From the NCBI GenBank assembly GCA_017849435.1, contig JAFIGY010000020.1, positions 431,425 to 495,424 on the forward strand: a DNA stretch of 64,000 nucleotides, read 5' to 3'. This DNA comes from Chitinophaga niabensis (GTDB lineage: Bacteria; Bacteroidota; Bacteroidia; Chitinophagales; Chitinophagaceae). Below, piece after piece: positions 16,047 to 25,335 of the stretch. Numbering within the stretch: the first letter of the stretch is position 1; the number at the start of each line of letters is the position of its first letter. A program made the position numbers and the translations under genes. The notes under the pieces are model-generated. The model saw nothing but the letters and a program-made list of their open reading frames with translations. It had not been told where the DNA came from and did not search any database.

Positions 16047-16766
16047 TTGGAAAAATTAGTCATCATACCTACGTATAATGAAAAGGACAACATCCGCCGG
16101 ATCATTGACGCGGTATTTTCTTTACAGCAAGGCTTTCACATTCTTATTGTAGATGACGGATCACCGGATGGTACCGGCAATATCGTAAGAGAACTGCAGG
16201 CACAGCATCCGAACGAGCTTTTCCTGGAAGAACGGAGCGGAAAACTGGGACTTGGAACGGCTTACATCCACGGCTTTAAATGGGCCCTCCAAAAAGGATA
16301 TGCTTATATCTTCGAGATGGATGCCGATTTTTCCCACAACCCCGCAGACCTGGTACGTTTGCACCATGCCTGTGCCGCAGAAGGCGCCGATGTGGCCGTT
16401 GGGTCGCGCTACGTAAAAGGCGGCAGAACAGAAAACTGGCCCTGGGACAGAGCCATTCTTTCCTATGGCGGTTCCGTATATGTGCGCATGATCACCTGGC
16501 TGCCCGTGAAAGACCCTACCGCCGGCTTCGTTTGTTATAAACGCGCCGTGCTGGAAAAGATGGACCTGGACAGTATCCGTTTCGTTGGCTATGCTTTCCA
16601 GATAGAAATGAAGTTTACAGCCTGGAAACTGGGCTTTAAAATAAAAGAAGTACCGATCACCTTCATTGACCGCAAGGAAGGTTATTCCAAAATGAGCAAA
16701 GGCATTGTTAAAGAAGGCATTTTGGGCGTATTGAAGATACAGTGGCAGAGCCTTTTCGGCAAATGA
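16047..16766 (+). CDS. Polyprenol monophosphomannose synthase-like glycosyltransferase (GT2)
   Basis: The TTG at 16047 is the start that gives the full domain (239 residues, MEKLVIIPTYNEKDNIRRII). The GT-A fold motifs are complete: IIPTYNEKDNI at the N-terminus, LIVDDGSPDGTG at about 34-45, FEMDADFSHNP (the D-x-D metal site) at about 91-101 and GSRYVKGGRTENWPWDR, typical of Dpm1. RKEGYSKMSKGIVKEG closes the domain. No C-terminal membrane domain is present, as in short Dpm1-type enzymes. The product is a polyprenyl-linked sugar (mannose or glucose) for protein or lipid glycosylation (family knowledge). Its stop overlaps the next start by ATGA. Confidence 0.9.
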   Translation: MEKLVIIPTYNEKDNIRRIIDAVFSLQQGFHILIVDDGSPDGTGNIVRELQAQHPNELFLEERSGKLGLGTAYIHGFKWALQKGYAYIFEMDADFSHNPADLVRLHHACAAEGADVAVGSRYVKGGRTENWPWDRAILSYGGSVYVRMITWLPVKDPTAGFVCYKRAVLEKMDLDSIRFVGYAFQIEMKFTAWKLGFKIKEVPITFIDRKEGYSKMSKGIVKEGILGVLKIQWQSLFGK

Positions 16767-17647
16767 AAAAAGCATTCTTACAATTACATCTTTCCGTTTT
16801 CCTTGCCGGCTTTACCGGCATCCTCGGAAAACTCATCACCCTCAACGAAGGTCTCCTCGTCTGGTACCGCTTGCTGATCACGGCTATTACCATGTATGTG
16901 CTGTTCCGCTTGCAGGGTAAATTGAAAAAACTGCCCGTGCAGGCTATCCTCCGCATCGGCGGAACCGGCTTTGTAGTGGCCCTGCACTGGATATTCTTTT
17001 ACGGAAGTATCAAATATGCGAACGTTTCCATCGCCGTGGTCTGCTTTGCACTGACCAGTTTTTTCACGGCCATCTTCGATCCCCTTATCAACCGGCGGAA
17101 ATTTGACAAGATGGAAATGCTGCTGAGCATGTTGACTTTAAGCGGCATCCTCCTGATATTTCACTTTGACACGCAATACCGCACCGGTATCATCCTCGGG
17201 ATCATCTCTTCGATGTTTGCCGCCCTCTTCACCGTATTCAACAAACGGCTCGTGGTGAAATATGACACGGCCAACATCACCTTTTACGAACTCAGCGTAG
17301 GTTTCCTGGGGCTTTCCGTGATTATGCCCTTCTACCTGCACACTTTCCCCGTGGAGAGCCTCCTCCCCTCTGCGATGGACACTTTCTACCTGTTCATCCT
17401 TGCCTGGTTCTGCACCGTGTTAATGTATACGCTCTCCATGAATGCGCTGCAGAAGATATCTGCCTTTACGGTAAATCTCTGCTTCAACCTGGAGCCTCTC
17501 TACAGCATCATCCTCGCTTTTGTGCTCTTCCAGGAGAACAGGCTGCTGCAGGGCGGTTTCTATGCCGGTCTGGGACTGATCCTGCTTTCCGTGCTATTAC
17601 AGATGATGCGCGTGATGCGGCAACACCGTCGGGAAAAAGCGGTTTGA
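16763..17647 (+). CDS. EamA/DMT family transporter
   Basis: The ATG at 16763 overlaps the preceding stop by four bases (ATGA), indicating translational coupling; a GTG at 16742 is the alternative. It gives about 294 residues with ten predicted membrane segments in two EamA repeats. The first repeat begins LQLHLSVFLAGFTGILGKL and the second covers ITFYELSVGFLGLSVIM to the end. The tail is Arg-rich (RVMRQHRREKAV). DMT members export metabolites or amino acids; the substrate cannot be read from the sequence. Coupling to the glycosyltransferase is suggestive, but not proof of a shared pathway. Confidence 0.88.
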   Translation: MKKAFLQLHLSVFLAGFTGILGKLITLNEGLLVWYRLLITAITMYVLFRLQGKLKKLPVQAILRIGGTGFVVALHWIFFYGSIKYANVSIAVVCFALTSFFTAIFDPLINRRKFDKMEMLLSMLTLSGILLIFHFDTQYRTGIILGIISSMFAALFTVFNKRLVVKYDTANITFYELSVGFLGLSVIMPFYLHTFPVESLLPSAMDTFYLFILAWFCTVLMYTLSMNALQKISAFTVNLCFNLEPLYSIILAFVLFQENRLLQGGFYAGLGLILLSVLLQMMRVMRQHRREKAV

Positions 17648-17733
17648 CCGTTCATCACGACAATCACCGCTTTCCCTCCGGAAATATTATTTTGCAGAAA
17701 ATCTAAACCGATAAATCAAAATCTTTCCAGCTC

Positions 17734-20565
17734 ATGCAACCAACTTTAAAGTGGCTCATATCCCTATTCGTATTGATCCCTCACCTTGCGTCCGCCCAGT
17801 CCAAAAAGCCGCTGGACCACAGCGTGTACGACGGCTGGCAGAGCATTGGCGCCAAGGCGATCAGCAATAACGGACAATGGACAGTGTATACCGTCACACC
17901 ACAGGAAGGAGATGCTACCCTGGTGATTCGCAACCTGAAAACAGCGCAGCAGCTGTCTGTTCCACGCGGCAGTAATCCTGTTATCACAGAAGATTCCCGC
18001 TTCGTGGTGTTCAGCATCAAACCGTTCTTCCAGGATGTAAGGCAGGCGAAGATCAAAAAGAAGAAAGCAGATGAAATGCCAAAGGACTCCCTCGGCATTG
18101 TGGAACTGGGGCAGACCACGATCACCAAAGTACCGGCGGTGAAACAATTCAGAACACCGGAAAAAGGCAGCGGGCTGCTGGCTTACCTGATAGAGAAACC
18201 TAAGACAGACACCGCAGCAACGAAAGGCGCCGGCGGGAAAGGCCATTCCGCCAAAAAAGACGCAGAAGACGATGCCCCCGGTAAAGCGGGCGGTGCGGAA
18301 GGAGGGGACCTGGTGATCAGGTATCCCGGTAAAAACACCTTCATCGATACAATCAGGAACGTGACTTCCTTTTCCCTCAGCAAACCCGGTAATAAACTCG
18401 TTCTCGTAACCACGCCGTCAAAAAAAGATTCACTGGCTAAAGCCGGCGTGCTGATTTGGGATGTGGCGACACGCAAAACAGATACAATCAACCACGGAGA
18501 AGGCAGCTTTGCACAGTTCGCCTTTGATGAAAAAGGATTGCAACTGGCCTACCTTGGGAGTCGCGATAGTGCTAAGGCGTTGCAAAAATTCTTCTCTCTC
18601 TACTACTTCAAACCCGGCCAGGATACAGCACGTATCGTTGTGAGTCGCGCTACAGCAGGCATGCCTGCACTATGGAGCGTTTCAGAAGACGGCACGCTCA
18701 ACTTCTCCCGGAACGGCGAACGCCTGTTCTTCGGCACAGCACCTATTCCCACGCCGAAAGACACCAACATCGTGGAATTTGAGGTAGCGAAAGTAGATAT
18801 CTGGAATTATAAGGACGATTACCTGCAACCCATGCAGTTGAAGAACCTCGACCGCGAACTCAAAAGGAATTACGCCGCCGTTTACTTTCCCCTGCAACAA
18901 CGGATGATACAACTCGGCGACCCGCAGATGGAAACCTTCATCCCTTCCGACGAAGGCAACGGCACTTACGGTCTCGGCTATACGGATTTTAACCAGCGCG
19001 TAGCCTTACAATGGACAGGCAATACACTGAAAACTGCCTATGTGGTGAACATCCTCACCGGAGAACGCAAAAAGGTCCGCGCAGAGCTTGACGGCATGTA
19101 TTCCATCTCCCCGCAAGGCCGTTACATCCTGTGGTTCGACCAGCCGCAGGGCCATTGGAATACCTATGAGATCGCCACCGGCATCACCCGTAACATCAGT
19201 GCGAACATTCCTGCACGGATCACGGACGAGGAAATGGACATGCCTGATTACCCGCGCCCATACGGCATGAATGGTTGGATGGAGAATGATAAGTACGTGT
19301 ATATCAACGACCGGTTCGATATCTGGCAAGTGGACCCCTCGGCCCAACACCCCCCACAAATGATCACCAAAGGCCTCGGCCGGCAAACAAAAAACACGTT
19401 TAAGATCGTTCGCCTCAACAAGGAAGAACGCTTCTACACCCCTAAACAGACTTTCCTGTTGAGCGCACAGAACGACTCCACCAAATACGGCGGGTTCTAT
19501 ACCCTCAAACTCCAGGACAAGAAAGGTCCGCAGCAGGTGGTAATGGGCCCCTACACCTACATGGCGCCGGAAAAAGCGAAAGACGCAGAGATGTACATCT
19601 TCCAGCGGCATAATTTCGTGGAATCCCCCGATCTCTTCGGTGGCGCAAACCTCGCTACAGCAGAAAGGCTCAGCGCATTGAACCCGCAACAGAAAAATTA
19701 CAACTGGGGCACCGCCGAACTCTTTAAATGGGATACCTACAATGGCAAAACTACACAGGGTATCCTCTACAAGCCCGAAGACTTCGATCCGAACAAACGC
19801 TATCCCGTGATCCTTTACTTCTACGAAAAGCTGACGGATGGCCTGTATACTTACCAGCCGCCTGCACCTACGCCATCCCGACTGAACATCACGTTCTTCG
19901 TGAGCCGCGGATATGTAGTACTGGCGCCGGATATCTGCTACGAGACCGGTAAGCCCGGCAAAAGCGCTTATGATTACATCGTTAGCGGCGCGGAAGCGCT
20001 CGCCAAAAATCCCTGGATCGACCGGAGCAATATGGCCATACAGGGCCAGAGCTGGGGCGGTTACCAGGTCGCTTATCTCATCACAGCTACTCCCCTCTTC
20101 AAAGCCGCATGGGCCGGCGCTCCTGTGGGCAATATGACCAGCGCATACGGCGGTATCCGTTGGGAAAGCGGTATGAACCGGCAGTTTCAGTACGAGCATT
20201 CCCAAAGCCGCATCGGCGCTACGCTCTGGGAGAAGCCCGAACTTTATATCGAGAACTCCCCGCTCTTCCACCTGCCGAAAGTAACCACTCCCCTCGTGAT
20301 CATGGCCAATGATGCAGACGGCGCCGTTCCCTGGTATCAGGGCATTGAGCTGTTCACAGGGCTCCGGAGGCTCGGCAAACAGGTATGGATGCTGAACTAT
20401 AACAACGAAGCACACAACCTCGTGCAACGCCAGAACCGGAAAGATATCCAGATCCGGGAGCAGCAGTTCTTCGACCATTTCCTCAAAGGCGCCCCCGCTC
20501 CTCAATGGATATCCAGGGGTGTTCCTGCCACAGAAAAAGGCAAGAACTGGGGGTTTGACTATTGA
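17734..20565 (+). CDS. Secreted S9 family prolyl oligopeptidase-type peptidase
   Basis: The protein has 943 residues. A signal peptide (residues 1-21, ending in ASAQ) is followed by a long beta-propeller region interrupted by a low-complexity insert, GAGGKGHSAKKDAEDDAPGK, at about 167-186. The C-terminal alpha/beta-hydrolase domain carries the nucleophile Ser773 in GQSWGGYQ, Asp862 in NDADGAVPW and His894 in NNEAHNL. The order Ser-Asp-His and the GxSxGG motif are those of S9 peptidases. It probably acts in the periplasm on short peptides. It follows an intergenic gap of about 85 nt and ends with a strong terminator. Confidence 0.93.
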   Translation: MQPTLKWLISLFVLIPHLASAQSKKPLDHSVYDGWQSIGAKAISNNGQWTVYTVTPQEGDATLVIRNLKTAQQLSVPRGSNPVITEDSRFVVFSIKPFFQDVRQAKIKKKKADEMPKDSLGIVELGQTTITKVPAVKQFRTPEKGSGLLAYLIEKPKTDTAATKGAGGKGHSAKKDAEDDAPGKAGGAEGGDLVIRYPGKNTFIDTIRNVTSFSLSKPGNKLVLVTTPSKKDSLAKAGVLIWDVATRKTDTINHGEGSFAQFAFDEKGLQLAYLGSRDSAKALQKFFSLYYFKPGQDTARIVVSRATAGMPALWSVSEDGTLNFSRNGERLFFGTAPIPTPKDTNIVEFEVAKVDIWNYKDDYLQPMQLKNLDRELKRNYAAVYFPLQQRMIQLGDPQMETFIPSDEGNGTYGLGYTDFNQRVALQWTGNTLKTAYVVNILTGERKKVRAELDGMYSISPQGRYILWFDQPQGHWNTYEIATGITRNISANIPARITDEEMDMPDYPRPYGMNGWMENDKYVYINDRFDIWQVDPSAQHPPQMITKGLGRQTKNTFKIVRLNKEERFYTPKQTFLLSAQNDSTKYGGFYTLKLQDKKGPQQVVMGPYTYMAPEKAKDAEMYIFQRHNFVESPDLFGGANLATAERLSALNPQQKNYNWGTAELFKWDTYNGKTTQGILYKPEDFDPNKRYPVILYFYEKLTDGLYTYQPPAPTPSRLNITFFVSRGYVVLAPDICYETGKPGKSAYDYIVSGAEALAKNPWIDRSNMAIQGQSWGGYQVAYLITATPLFKAAWAGAPVGNMTSAYGGIRWESGMNRQFQYEHSQSRIGATLWEKPELYIENSPLFHLPKVTTPLVIMANDADGAVPWYQGIELFTGLRRLGKQVWMLNYNNEAHNLVQRQNRKDIQIREQQFFDHFLKGAPAPQWISRGVPATEKGKNWGFDY

Positions 20566-20585
20566 TTCACAATATCTTATTATTC

Positions 20586-20620
20586 AAAGCCGGGTGCCTG
20601 AACGCCCGGCTTTGTTATTT
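20586..20620 (+). terminator. Terminator of the S9 peptidase gene
   Basis: An 11-bp stem (AAAGCCGGGTG / CGCCCGGCTTT, one G-T pair) with a 6-nt loop is followed by TTTGTTATTTT. It lies 20 nt after the stop. Confidence 0.8.
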
Positions 20621-20752
20621 TGGTGTTAAGTGAAAGATTTTCAACAGATTGATCAGATGTTAGAAAATTATCTAATTAAAATGATCTTGCATATGGTATT
20701 TTCACTATATTTACATTGGTTTTAGCGGGGATGGATTAACTGAAAAACCGCA

Positions 20753-21409
20753 ATGAATCCTATGAACACCTATATTCTTCAACCGAAAGCTGTTTTGCAA
20801 CCTTTCGTGCAGCAGTATATCGTTCTGCAGAACATCACCTCTCCTGCAGAGATTGCCCGAAAAAAGCTGTTTACATTAGGGAAACAATACCTCGTATTCA
20901 TCCGGCAGGGTGGATTGGCCTTTAAACCTTACGAACACGCGGCTTTCGCATTGCCGGAAGCTTCCGTGACCGGGCCATTCACCTGCGCGGTGGACGCCAG
21001 TGTGACCGGTCCGCTCGATGCCGTGATCGTGCAATTGAATGCCTACGCCAGCCATCGCCTGATGGGCATCAGCATGGAATCCGTGACCAACTATTTCCGC
21101 GACCTTACCAAAGTGAATGCCTGCTGGAAAGAAACAGCGCAACAATTGAAGGCAGCCCCGGGAGAGAAGGCAATACAGGAAATCCTGGACGGAGCGCTGG
21201 AAAACCTGTTGCCTACCCAGACATCTGCGCTCCGCCAGATAGATGAGATGGTGGACTACCTGGCAGAACAGAAAGGGAAAGTGCAGCTCCTGGAACTGGC
21301 CCTGCGTTTCAAAACCAGTCGCCATACCCTCGAACGTCAGTTCATGGAAGTGACCGGTCTCACCCCGCAGCTCTTCAACCGCATCCTGCGCCGGCAACGT
21401 TACGCCTGA
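20753..21409 (+). CDS. AraC-like helix-turn-helix regulator
   Basis: The protein has 218 residues. The N-terminal domain (about 1-130) resembles the DUF6597 ligand-binding-like region found before AraC HTHs in Bacteroidota, beginning YILQPKAVLQPFVQQYIVLQ. The C-terminal half keeps one clear AraC HTH: QLLELALRFKTSRHTLERQF, then VTGLTPQLFNRILRRQRYA, ending right after the recognition helix. It is shorter than standard AraC proteins (about 270-300). No obvious target operon is adjacent; it sits alone between two gaps, so it may regulate itself or distant genes. Confidence 0.75.
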   Translation: MNPMNTYILQPKAVLQPFVQQYIVLQNITSPAEIARKKLFTLGKQYLVFIRQGGLAFKPYEHAAFALPEASVTGPFTCAVDASVTGPLDAVIVQLNAYASHRLMGISMESVTNYFRDLTKVNACWKETAQQLKAAPGEKAIQEILDGALENLLPTQTSALRQIDEMVDYLAEQKGKVQLLELALRFKTSRHTLERQFMEVTGLTPQLFNRILRRQRYA

Positions 21410-21484
21410 TCATTTTCAATCGTTCAGTATATCGAAAACGCCGGGGTTCGCTTCCGGCGTTTTTGTTACTTTTAGGGGAAATTG

Positions 21485-21976
21485 ATGGGAATGACCATGC
21501 ACCATTACGAAACACAACAGGGAGAATTCAGGATATCTACCAACAAACAGTTGTTGCAGGTAGATGTGATCTATCAATACCTGTCCGTCGAATCCTACTG
21601 GGCGAAAGATGTGCCCCGGTATATCGTTGACCAGTCCATCGCCAACTCCCTTTGCTTCGGCCTGTACCACGATGCGGAACAGATCGGTTTTGCGCGGGTG
21701 ATCACAGATCTTTCCACCTTCGCTTACCTGGCGGATGTATTTGTACTGACGCCTTTCCGTGGACAGGGCCTTTCCAAATGGATGATGGAAACAATCCTCG
21801 CGCACCCTGACCTGCAGACCATCCGCCGGTTTATGCTTGCTACACAGGATGCGCACGGACTGTACGCGCAGTATGGTTTCAAGCCACTGGAAAACCCCGA
21901 GCGGATCATGGCCAAACCCTTCTACCGCAATTATGCGGAATTCAACGCCGCGCGTGAATCCGCTTCAAAACGATAA
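21485..21976 (+). CDS. GNAT family N-acetyltransferase
   Basis: The ATG at 21485 gives 163 residues; later in-frame ATGs at 21491 and 21497 are alternatives. The acetyl-CoA binding motif is clear: ADVFVLTPFRGQGLSKWMMETIL (about 84-106), with the Q/RxxGxG/A-type loop RGQGLS. Upstream strands include LYHDAEQIGFARVITD and the end reads LYAQYGFKPLENPERIM, the usual tyrosine-phenylalanine pair near the active site. The substrate is unknown. The DUF4230 gene starts 10 nt downstream, so they form a likely pair. Confidence 0.88.
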   Translation: MGMTMHHYETQQGEFRISTNKQLLQVDVIYQYLSVESYWAKDVPRYIVDQSIANSLCFGLYHDAEQIGFARVITDLSTFAYLADVFVLTPFRGQGLSKWMMETILAHPDLQTIRRFMLATQDAHGLYAQYGFKPLENPERIMAKPFYRNYAEFNAARESASKR

Positions 21977-21986
21977 TACGAACCGA

Positions 21987-22610
21987 ATGAAGAAAATCAT
22001 CCAATGGCTGGTAGTGATCCTTTTTATTATCCTGATCTTCTGGCTGGGCCAGCGTTTCGGGTCAAAGAGCGTCAATCAGCAGATACTGTCCAACAGCCTC
22101 ATCGTACGTGAAATTGCAGAACTGGCCAGCCTCGAAGTGCAGGGGAATGCTTCCATTAAACGGAGCAATGTGGAGAATAACGGGGACTGGACAGACAATC
22201 TCAAGAAAGCATTTGCAGAAAATACCGTTTGGGTGACCGTTCCCTACACCGCCAAATACGGCGTGGATATTGACAGCACGAAAGACCGTCATTTTGCGAT
22301 CCGGCAGGATGGAAAAAAAATATTAGTGAGCCTCCCCGCCCCCAAACTGCTGAGTTACGAGTTGCGCCTCAACCAGATGGAAACGGCCAACAAAAAAGGA
22401 TGGCTGATGTTCTCCGATGATGAGACCTATACCGATGTGCAAAAGAAACTCTACAGCACCTCCCGCGCGCAGCTGGAAGGGAACGCCCTCTATCTTGAAC
22501 AATGCAGGGAGAAGATCCGCAAGATACTGGGCACCTATTATGCGCCGCTGCACTACGAAGTAGAAGTGCGTTTCGGCGATGAAGACTTCAAACCCCTGAA
22601 GCTACAATAG
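21987..22610 (+). CDS. DUF4230 domain protein, membrane-anchored
   Basis: The ATG at 21987 gives 207 residues. One N-terminal membrane helix (MKKIIQWLVVILFIILIFWL) is followed by an extracytoplasmic domain. NSLIVREIAELASLEVQGNASIK is the typical start of DUF4230, and YTAKYGVDIDSTKDRHF and LPAPKLLSYEL are its central strands. The C-terminal helical part ends with CREKIRKILGTYYAPLHYEVEVRF. Proteins of this family are widespread and uncharacterised. It lies directly downstream of the GNAT gene and ends 2 nt from the convergent gene 22612-23331. Confidence 0.85.
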   Translation: MKKIIQWLVVILFIILIFWLGQRFGSKSVNQQILSNSLIVREIAELASLEVQGNASIKRSNVENNGDWTDNLKKAFAENTVWVTVPYTAKYGVDIDSTKDRHFAIRQDGKKILVSLPAPKLLSYELRLNQMETANKKGWLMFSDDETYTDVQKKLYSTSRAQLEGNALYLEQCREKIRKILGTYYAPLHYEVEVRFGDEDFKPLKLQ

Positions 22611-22611
22611 G

Positions 22612-23331
22612 CTATGCCGCATTCCGTGTAATATATTTCACCAGGCTCCGCTTGGCGATGGGCAGCAAAGTTTCCGTTACAGGGAACACCAGGTCAGTCT
22701 CCACCGTATATACCGCGGGATTGGGCAATTCCTGGTTATGACGGATCAGATCTGTTTTGATACTATGGCCGGAATGCGCGAAGGTACGCGTATACGTGCT
22801 GATGTATTGCGTATGGATGCCGCGGTATTTTTCATCGTGCCGCTCGAAGATCGTGAGACGATAGCGGTAGACGAGCGTGTCGCTAAAGCGGCCGTCGCAG
22901 AGCAGCATATAACCTTCCTGCACATCCAGCGGGATAATGCCTACCGGCGTGATGTTCAGCTGCTCTTCCACAAACTCATATATCTCCGTTCCTTCGCAGA
23001 TCGTTTTGTTCATCTTCCCGATCGCATACTGCATGATGTTTTCCAGCTCTTCCATCAGTTCATCATCTGCTATCATCTGTTCATACAACAACTGCAACCG
23101 CTCCAGATTCAATGCCGTCAAGCGTTTCGGGAAATGCTGCTGCAAATGCTGCTTGTTCTCCTTGAATGCGAGCAGGTTGTTGTAGTGAAAGATCACGTCC
23201 CCCAGCTGAGGATATAATTTGTTCTCATTAAAATAATGATTGATCTCTTTCAGATAAGCCAGCAAGGTATATTTTTTCAGTTCGAAATCGATGTACCCCT
23301 CTGCAAACCAGGTATCACTCAATGCTTTCAT
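22612..23331 (-). CDS. Conserved hypothetical protein
   Basis: The protein has 239 residues with no signal peptide or membrane segment, so it is probably cytoplasmic. It is rich in helix-forming sequence: KKYTLLAYLKEINHYFNENKLYP, LNLERLQLLYEQMIADDELMEELEN and CEGTEIYEFVEEQLNITPVGI. The C-terminal half contains LLCDGRFSDTLVYRYRLTIFERHDE and ends with RSLVKYITRN. I do not recognise the family; proteins like this are typical conserved hypotheticals of Bacteroidota. It converges with the DUF4230 gene (stops 2 nt apart) and starts about 250 nt from the RRM gene on the other strand. Confidence 0.7.
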   Translation of the reverse strand: MKALSDTWFAEGYIDFELKKYTLLAYLKEINHYFNENKLYPQLGDVIFHYNNLLAFKENKQHLQQHFPKRLTALNLERLQLLYEQMIADDELMEELENIMQYAIGKMNKTICEGTEIYEFVEEQLNITPVGIIPLDVQEGYMLLCDGRFSDTLVYRYRLTIFERHDEKYRGIHTQYISTYTRTFAHSGHSIKTDLIRHNQELPNPAVYTVETDLVFPVTETLLPIAKRSLVKYITRNAA

Positions 23332-23581
23332 AGCCCCTGACCGTTTAGGACCGGTCTTCCTGAATTTACGAAAAAATATAATATCTTCCGTTTCCCGGTC
23401 CGGATTTTCACATTTTTTTACACATTATATAAGTCTGTTTCAGGCTTTACCAGCCTGATTTCCAGCCATAATGCGCGTCCCGCAGTCATATGATAAAATA
23501 TCTAAAAACCAAGGCGGCACTTTTTTTATTCAGTTTATTCCTTAACTTCAGTATTATTTTTCATTTTTTAATTTTTTTATC

Positions 23582-23893
23582 ATGAACATCTACGTAGCCA
23601 ACCTGCACTACAGGTTGAACGATGAGGACCTTCACCAGATCTTCAGCGAATTCGGGCAAGTTACCTCCGCAAAAATCATCAAAGATCACGAAACCGGTCG
23701 TTCACGTGGTTTTGGGTTCGTTGAAATGCCGAATCAGGAAGAGGGTGCGAAAGCCATGGAGAGTCTGAACGGTAGTGAAGTGGAAGGCAAGCAGCTGATG
23801 GTTAACGAAGCTCGTCCTAAACAACCGAATAATAATAACAGAAATAATAGCCGTGGCGGCGGATACGGTGGTCCCCGCGATCGTCGTTATTAA
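23582..23893 (+). CDS. Single-RRM RNA-binding protein
   Basis: The protein has 103 residues. One RRM is complete: RNP2 is IYVANLHY at residues 3-10 and RNP1 is RGFGFVEM at 40-47. Residues about 80-103 form a short Asn/Arg/Gly-rich tail (NNRNNSRGGGYGG). Bacteroidota carry several such RRM proteins that bind single-stranded RNA and affect mRNA fate; the RNA targets of this one are unknown. A long U-rich leader precedes the gene and a perfect hairpin terminator follows. No neighbours suggest a shared operon. Confidence 0.94.
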   Translation: MNIYVANLHYRLNDEDLHQIFSEFGQVTSAKIIKDHETGRSRGFGFVEMPNQEEGAKAMESLNGSEVEGKQLMVNEARPKQPNNNNRNNSRGGGYGGPRDRRY

Positions 23894-23913
23894 TTTTATT
23901 CTTTTTATTCGAC

Positions 23914-23946
23914 AAAAAAAGGCTCCTGTGCACAGGAGCCTTTTTC
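23914..23946. terminator. Bidirectional terminator between the RRM and E2 genes
   Basis: A perfect 20-nt palindrome GGCTCCTGTG/CACAGGAGCC is flanked by a run of seven A before and six T after. It serves the RRM gene on the plus strand and, with its A-run as U-tract, can also serve the E2 gene on the minus strand. Confidence 0.9.
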
Positions 23947-23966
23947 TATTTGTATGCTTCAGTATT

Positions 23967-25292
23967 TTAGTATTCTTTCGCCGGATCGAACTGCTCAAAT
24001 TCCTGCGCTACGGCGCTCAGGAAAGTGGAGCCGAGGGAACCGTCCACGATGCGGTGATCGTATGACAGCGAGAGGTACATCATATGACGGATGGCGATGG
24101 AATCGCCCTGCTCGGTCTCTACCACCACCGGGCGTTTCTTGATGGCGCCAACGGCCAGGATGGCCACCTGCGGCTGATTGATGATGGGCGTACCGGTGAG
24201 GCTGCCGAAAGTTCCTACGTTGGTGATGGTGAACGTACCATTCTGCGTGTCTTCCGGTTTCAGGCGGTTTTGCCGGGCTGCATAGGCGAGGCTGTTCACC
24301 TGTTTGGTAAGACCTACGAGGTTGAGGGTGTCTGCATTACGGATCACGGGCACAATGAGATTACCACTGGGCAATGCCGTGGCCATCCCGATATTGATAT
24401 CTTTTTTGAGAATGATCTTGTCTCCATCCAGCGAACAGTTCACGAGCGGGAATTTCTTGATACATCTTACCACTGCCTCCACGAAGAGCGGCATGAAAGT
24501 GATCTTCTCCCCTTCACGTTTTTCAAAATCCTTTTTCACACTATCCCTCCAGCGCACCATATTGGTAACGTCCGCTTCCGCGAAGCTGGTCACATGGGGA
24601 CTTATCTGTTTGCTTCTCACCATGTGCTCTGCAATGAGCTTGCGCATGCGATCCATTTCAATGATCTCCACATTCCCGCCATAGCTGTTGGCGGCCGGCA
24701 CAGTGGTCACTTCCCGCACCGGTTGCGGTTTTGGTGCTTCATGGATCACTTCGGGTTCATGTATAACAGGCTGTGTGCCGCGATGGGCCACATAATCGAG
24801 GATATCCTTCTTGGTCACGCGGCCTTCATTTCCGCTGCCGGGGAGCTTTTCCAGTTCGGCAAAGCTAACCCCTTCCTGCTGTGCGATAGTGAGCACGAGC
24901 GGGGAATAAAAGCGGGCTTCGCCTGCTCTGGGCGCTACCGGTTCAGGACGCGCAGGCGCTGTCTGGAAATGTGTTTCCGCAGTGGCTGCACCGGCACTCC
25001 GGGGTTCGGCAACAGGCGACGTAACGGGAGACGGCGCCACAGTAGCACCGGCTTCAGTTTGCACCTTCGCAATAACGGTACCTACAGGCACTACGTCGTT
25101 CTCGTTAAAAAGGATCTCCGTGATCTCCCCTTCCGCAATAGAAGGTACTTCACTGTCCACCTTGTCTGTAGCGATTTCCAGCACTGTTTCGTCTACCTTC
25201 ACCTTGTCCCCCGGCTTCTTATGCCAGCGGAGGATGGTAGCTTCCATAATGCTTTCTCCCATTTTGGGCATCACCAGTTCGACTATTGCCAT
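23967..25292 (-). CDS. Dihydrolipoamide acyltransferase (E2) of a 2-oxo acid dehydrogenase complex
   Basis: The ATG at 25292 begins MAIVELVMPKMGESIMEATI, the canonical lipoyl-domain start, giving 441 residues. The lipoyl lysine is in EIATDKVDSEVPS at about 38-50. A Pro/Ala-rich linker follows. The peripheral-subunit-binding domain is near FYSPLVLTIAQQEGVSFAEL, and the catalytic domain ends with the active site DHRIVDGSLGSTFL. Single-lipoyl architecture with this linker is typical of branched-chain or 2-oxoglutarate-type E2s. E1 and E3 are not adjacent, so the complex cannot be named. It is followed by the bidirectional terminator and preceded by cinA on the same strand. Confidence 0.93.
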   Translation of the reverse strand: MAIVELVMPKMGESIMEATILRWHKKPGDKVKVDETVLEIATDKVDSEVPSIAEGEITEILFNENDVVPVGTVIAKVQTEAGATVAPSPVTSPVAEPRSAGAATAETHFQTAPARPEPVAPRAGEARFYSPLVLTIAQQEGVSFAELEKLPGSGNEGRVTKKDILDYVAHRGTQPVIHEPEVIHEAPKPQPVREVTTVPAANSYGGNVEIIEMDRMRKLIAEHMVRSKQISPHVTSFAEADVTNMVRWRDSVKKDFEKREGEKITFMPLFVEAVVRCIKKFPLVNCSLDGDKIILKKDINIGMATALPSGNLIVPVIRNADTLNLVGLTKQVNSLAYAARQNRLKPEDTQNGTFTITNVGTFGSLTGTPIINQPQVAILAVGAIKKRPVVVETEQGDSIAIRHMMYLSLSYDHRIVDGSLGSTFLSAVAQEFEQFDPAKEY

Positions 25293-25335
25293 ATATGTGC
25301 GTTTGTTTTTAGTGAGATGACAAAAATAAGGGAAA

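Noticed and set aside
19006..20505. Minus-strand open frame of 499 codons inside the S9 peptidase gene
   Set aside because: It mirrors codons of the S9 gene; the plus strand contains the catalytic triad and full domain structure.
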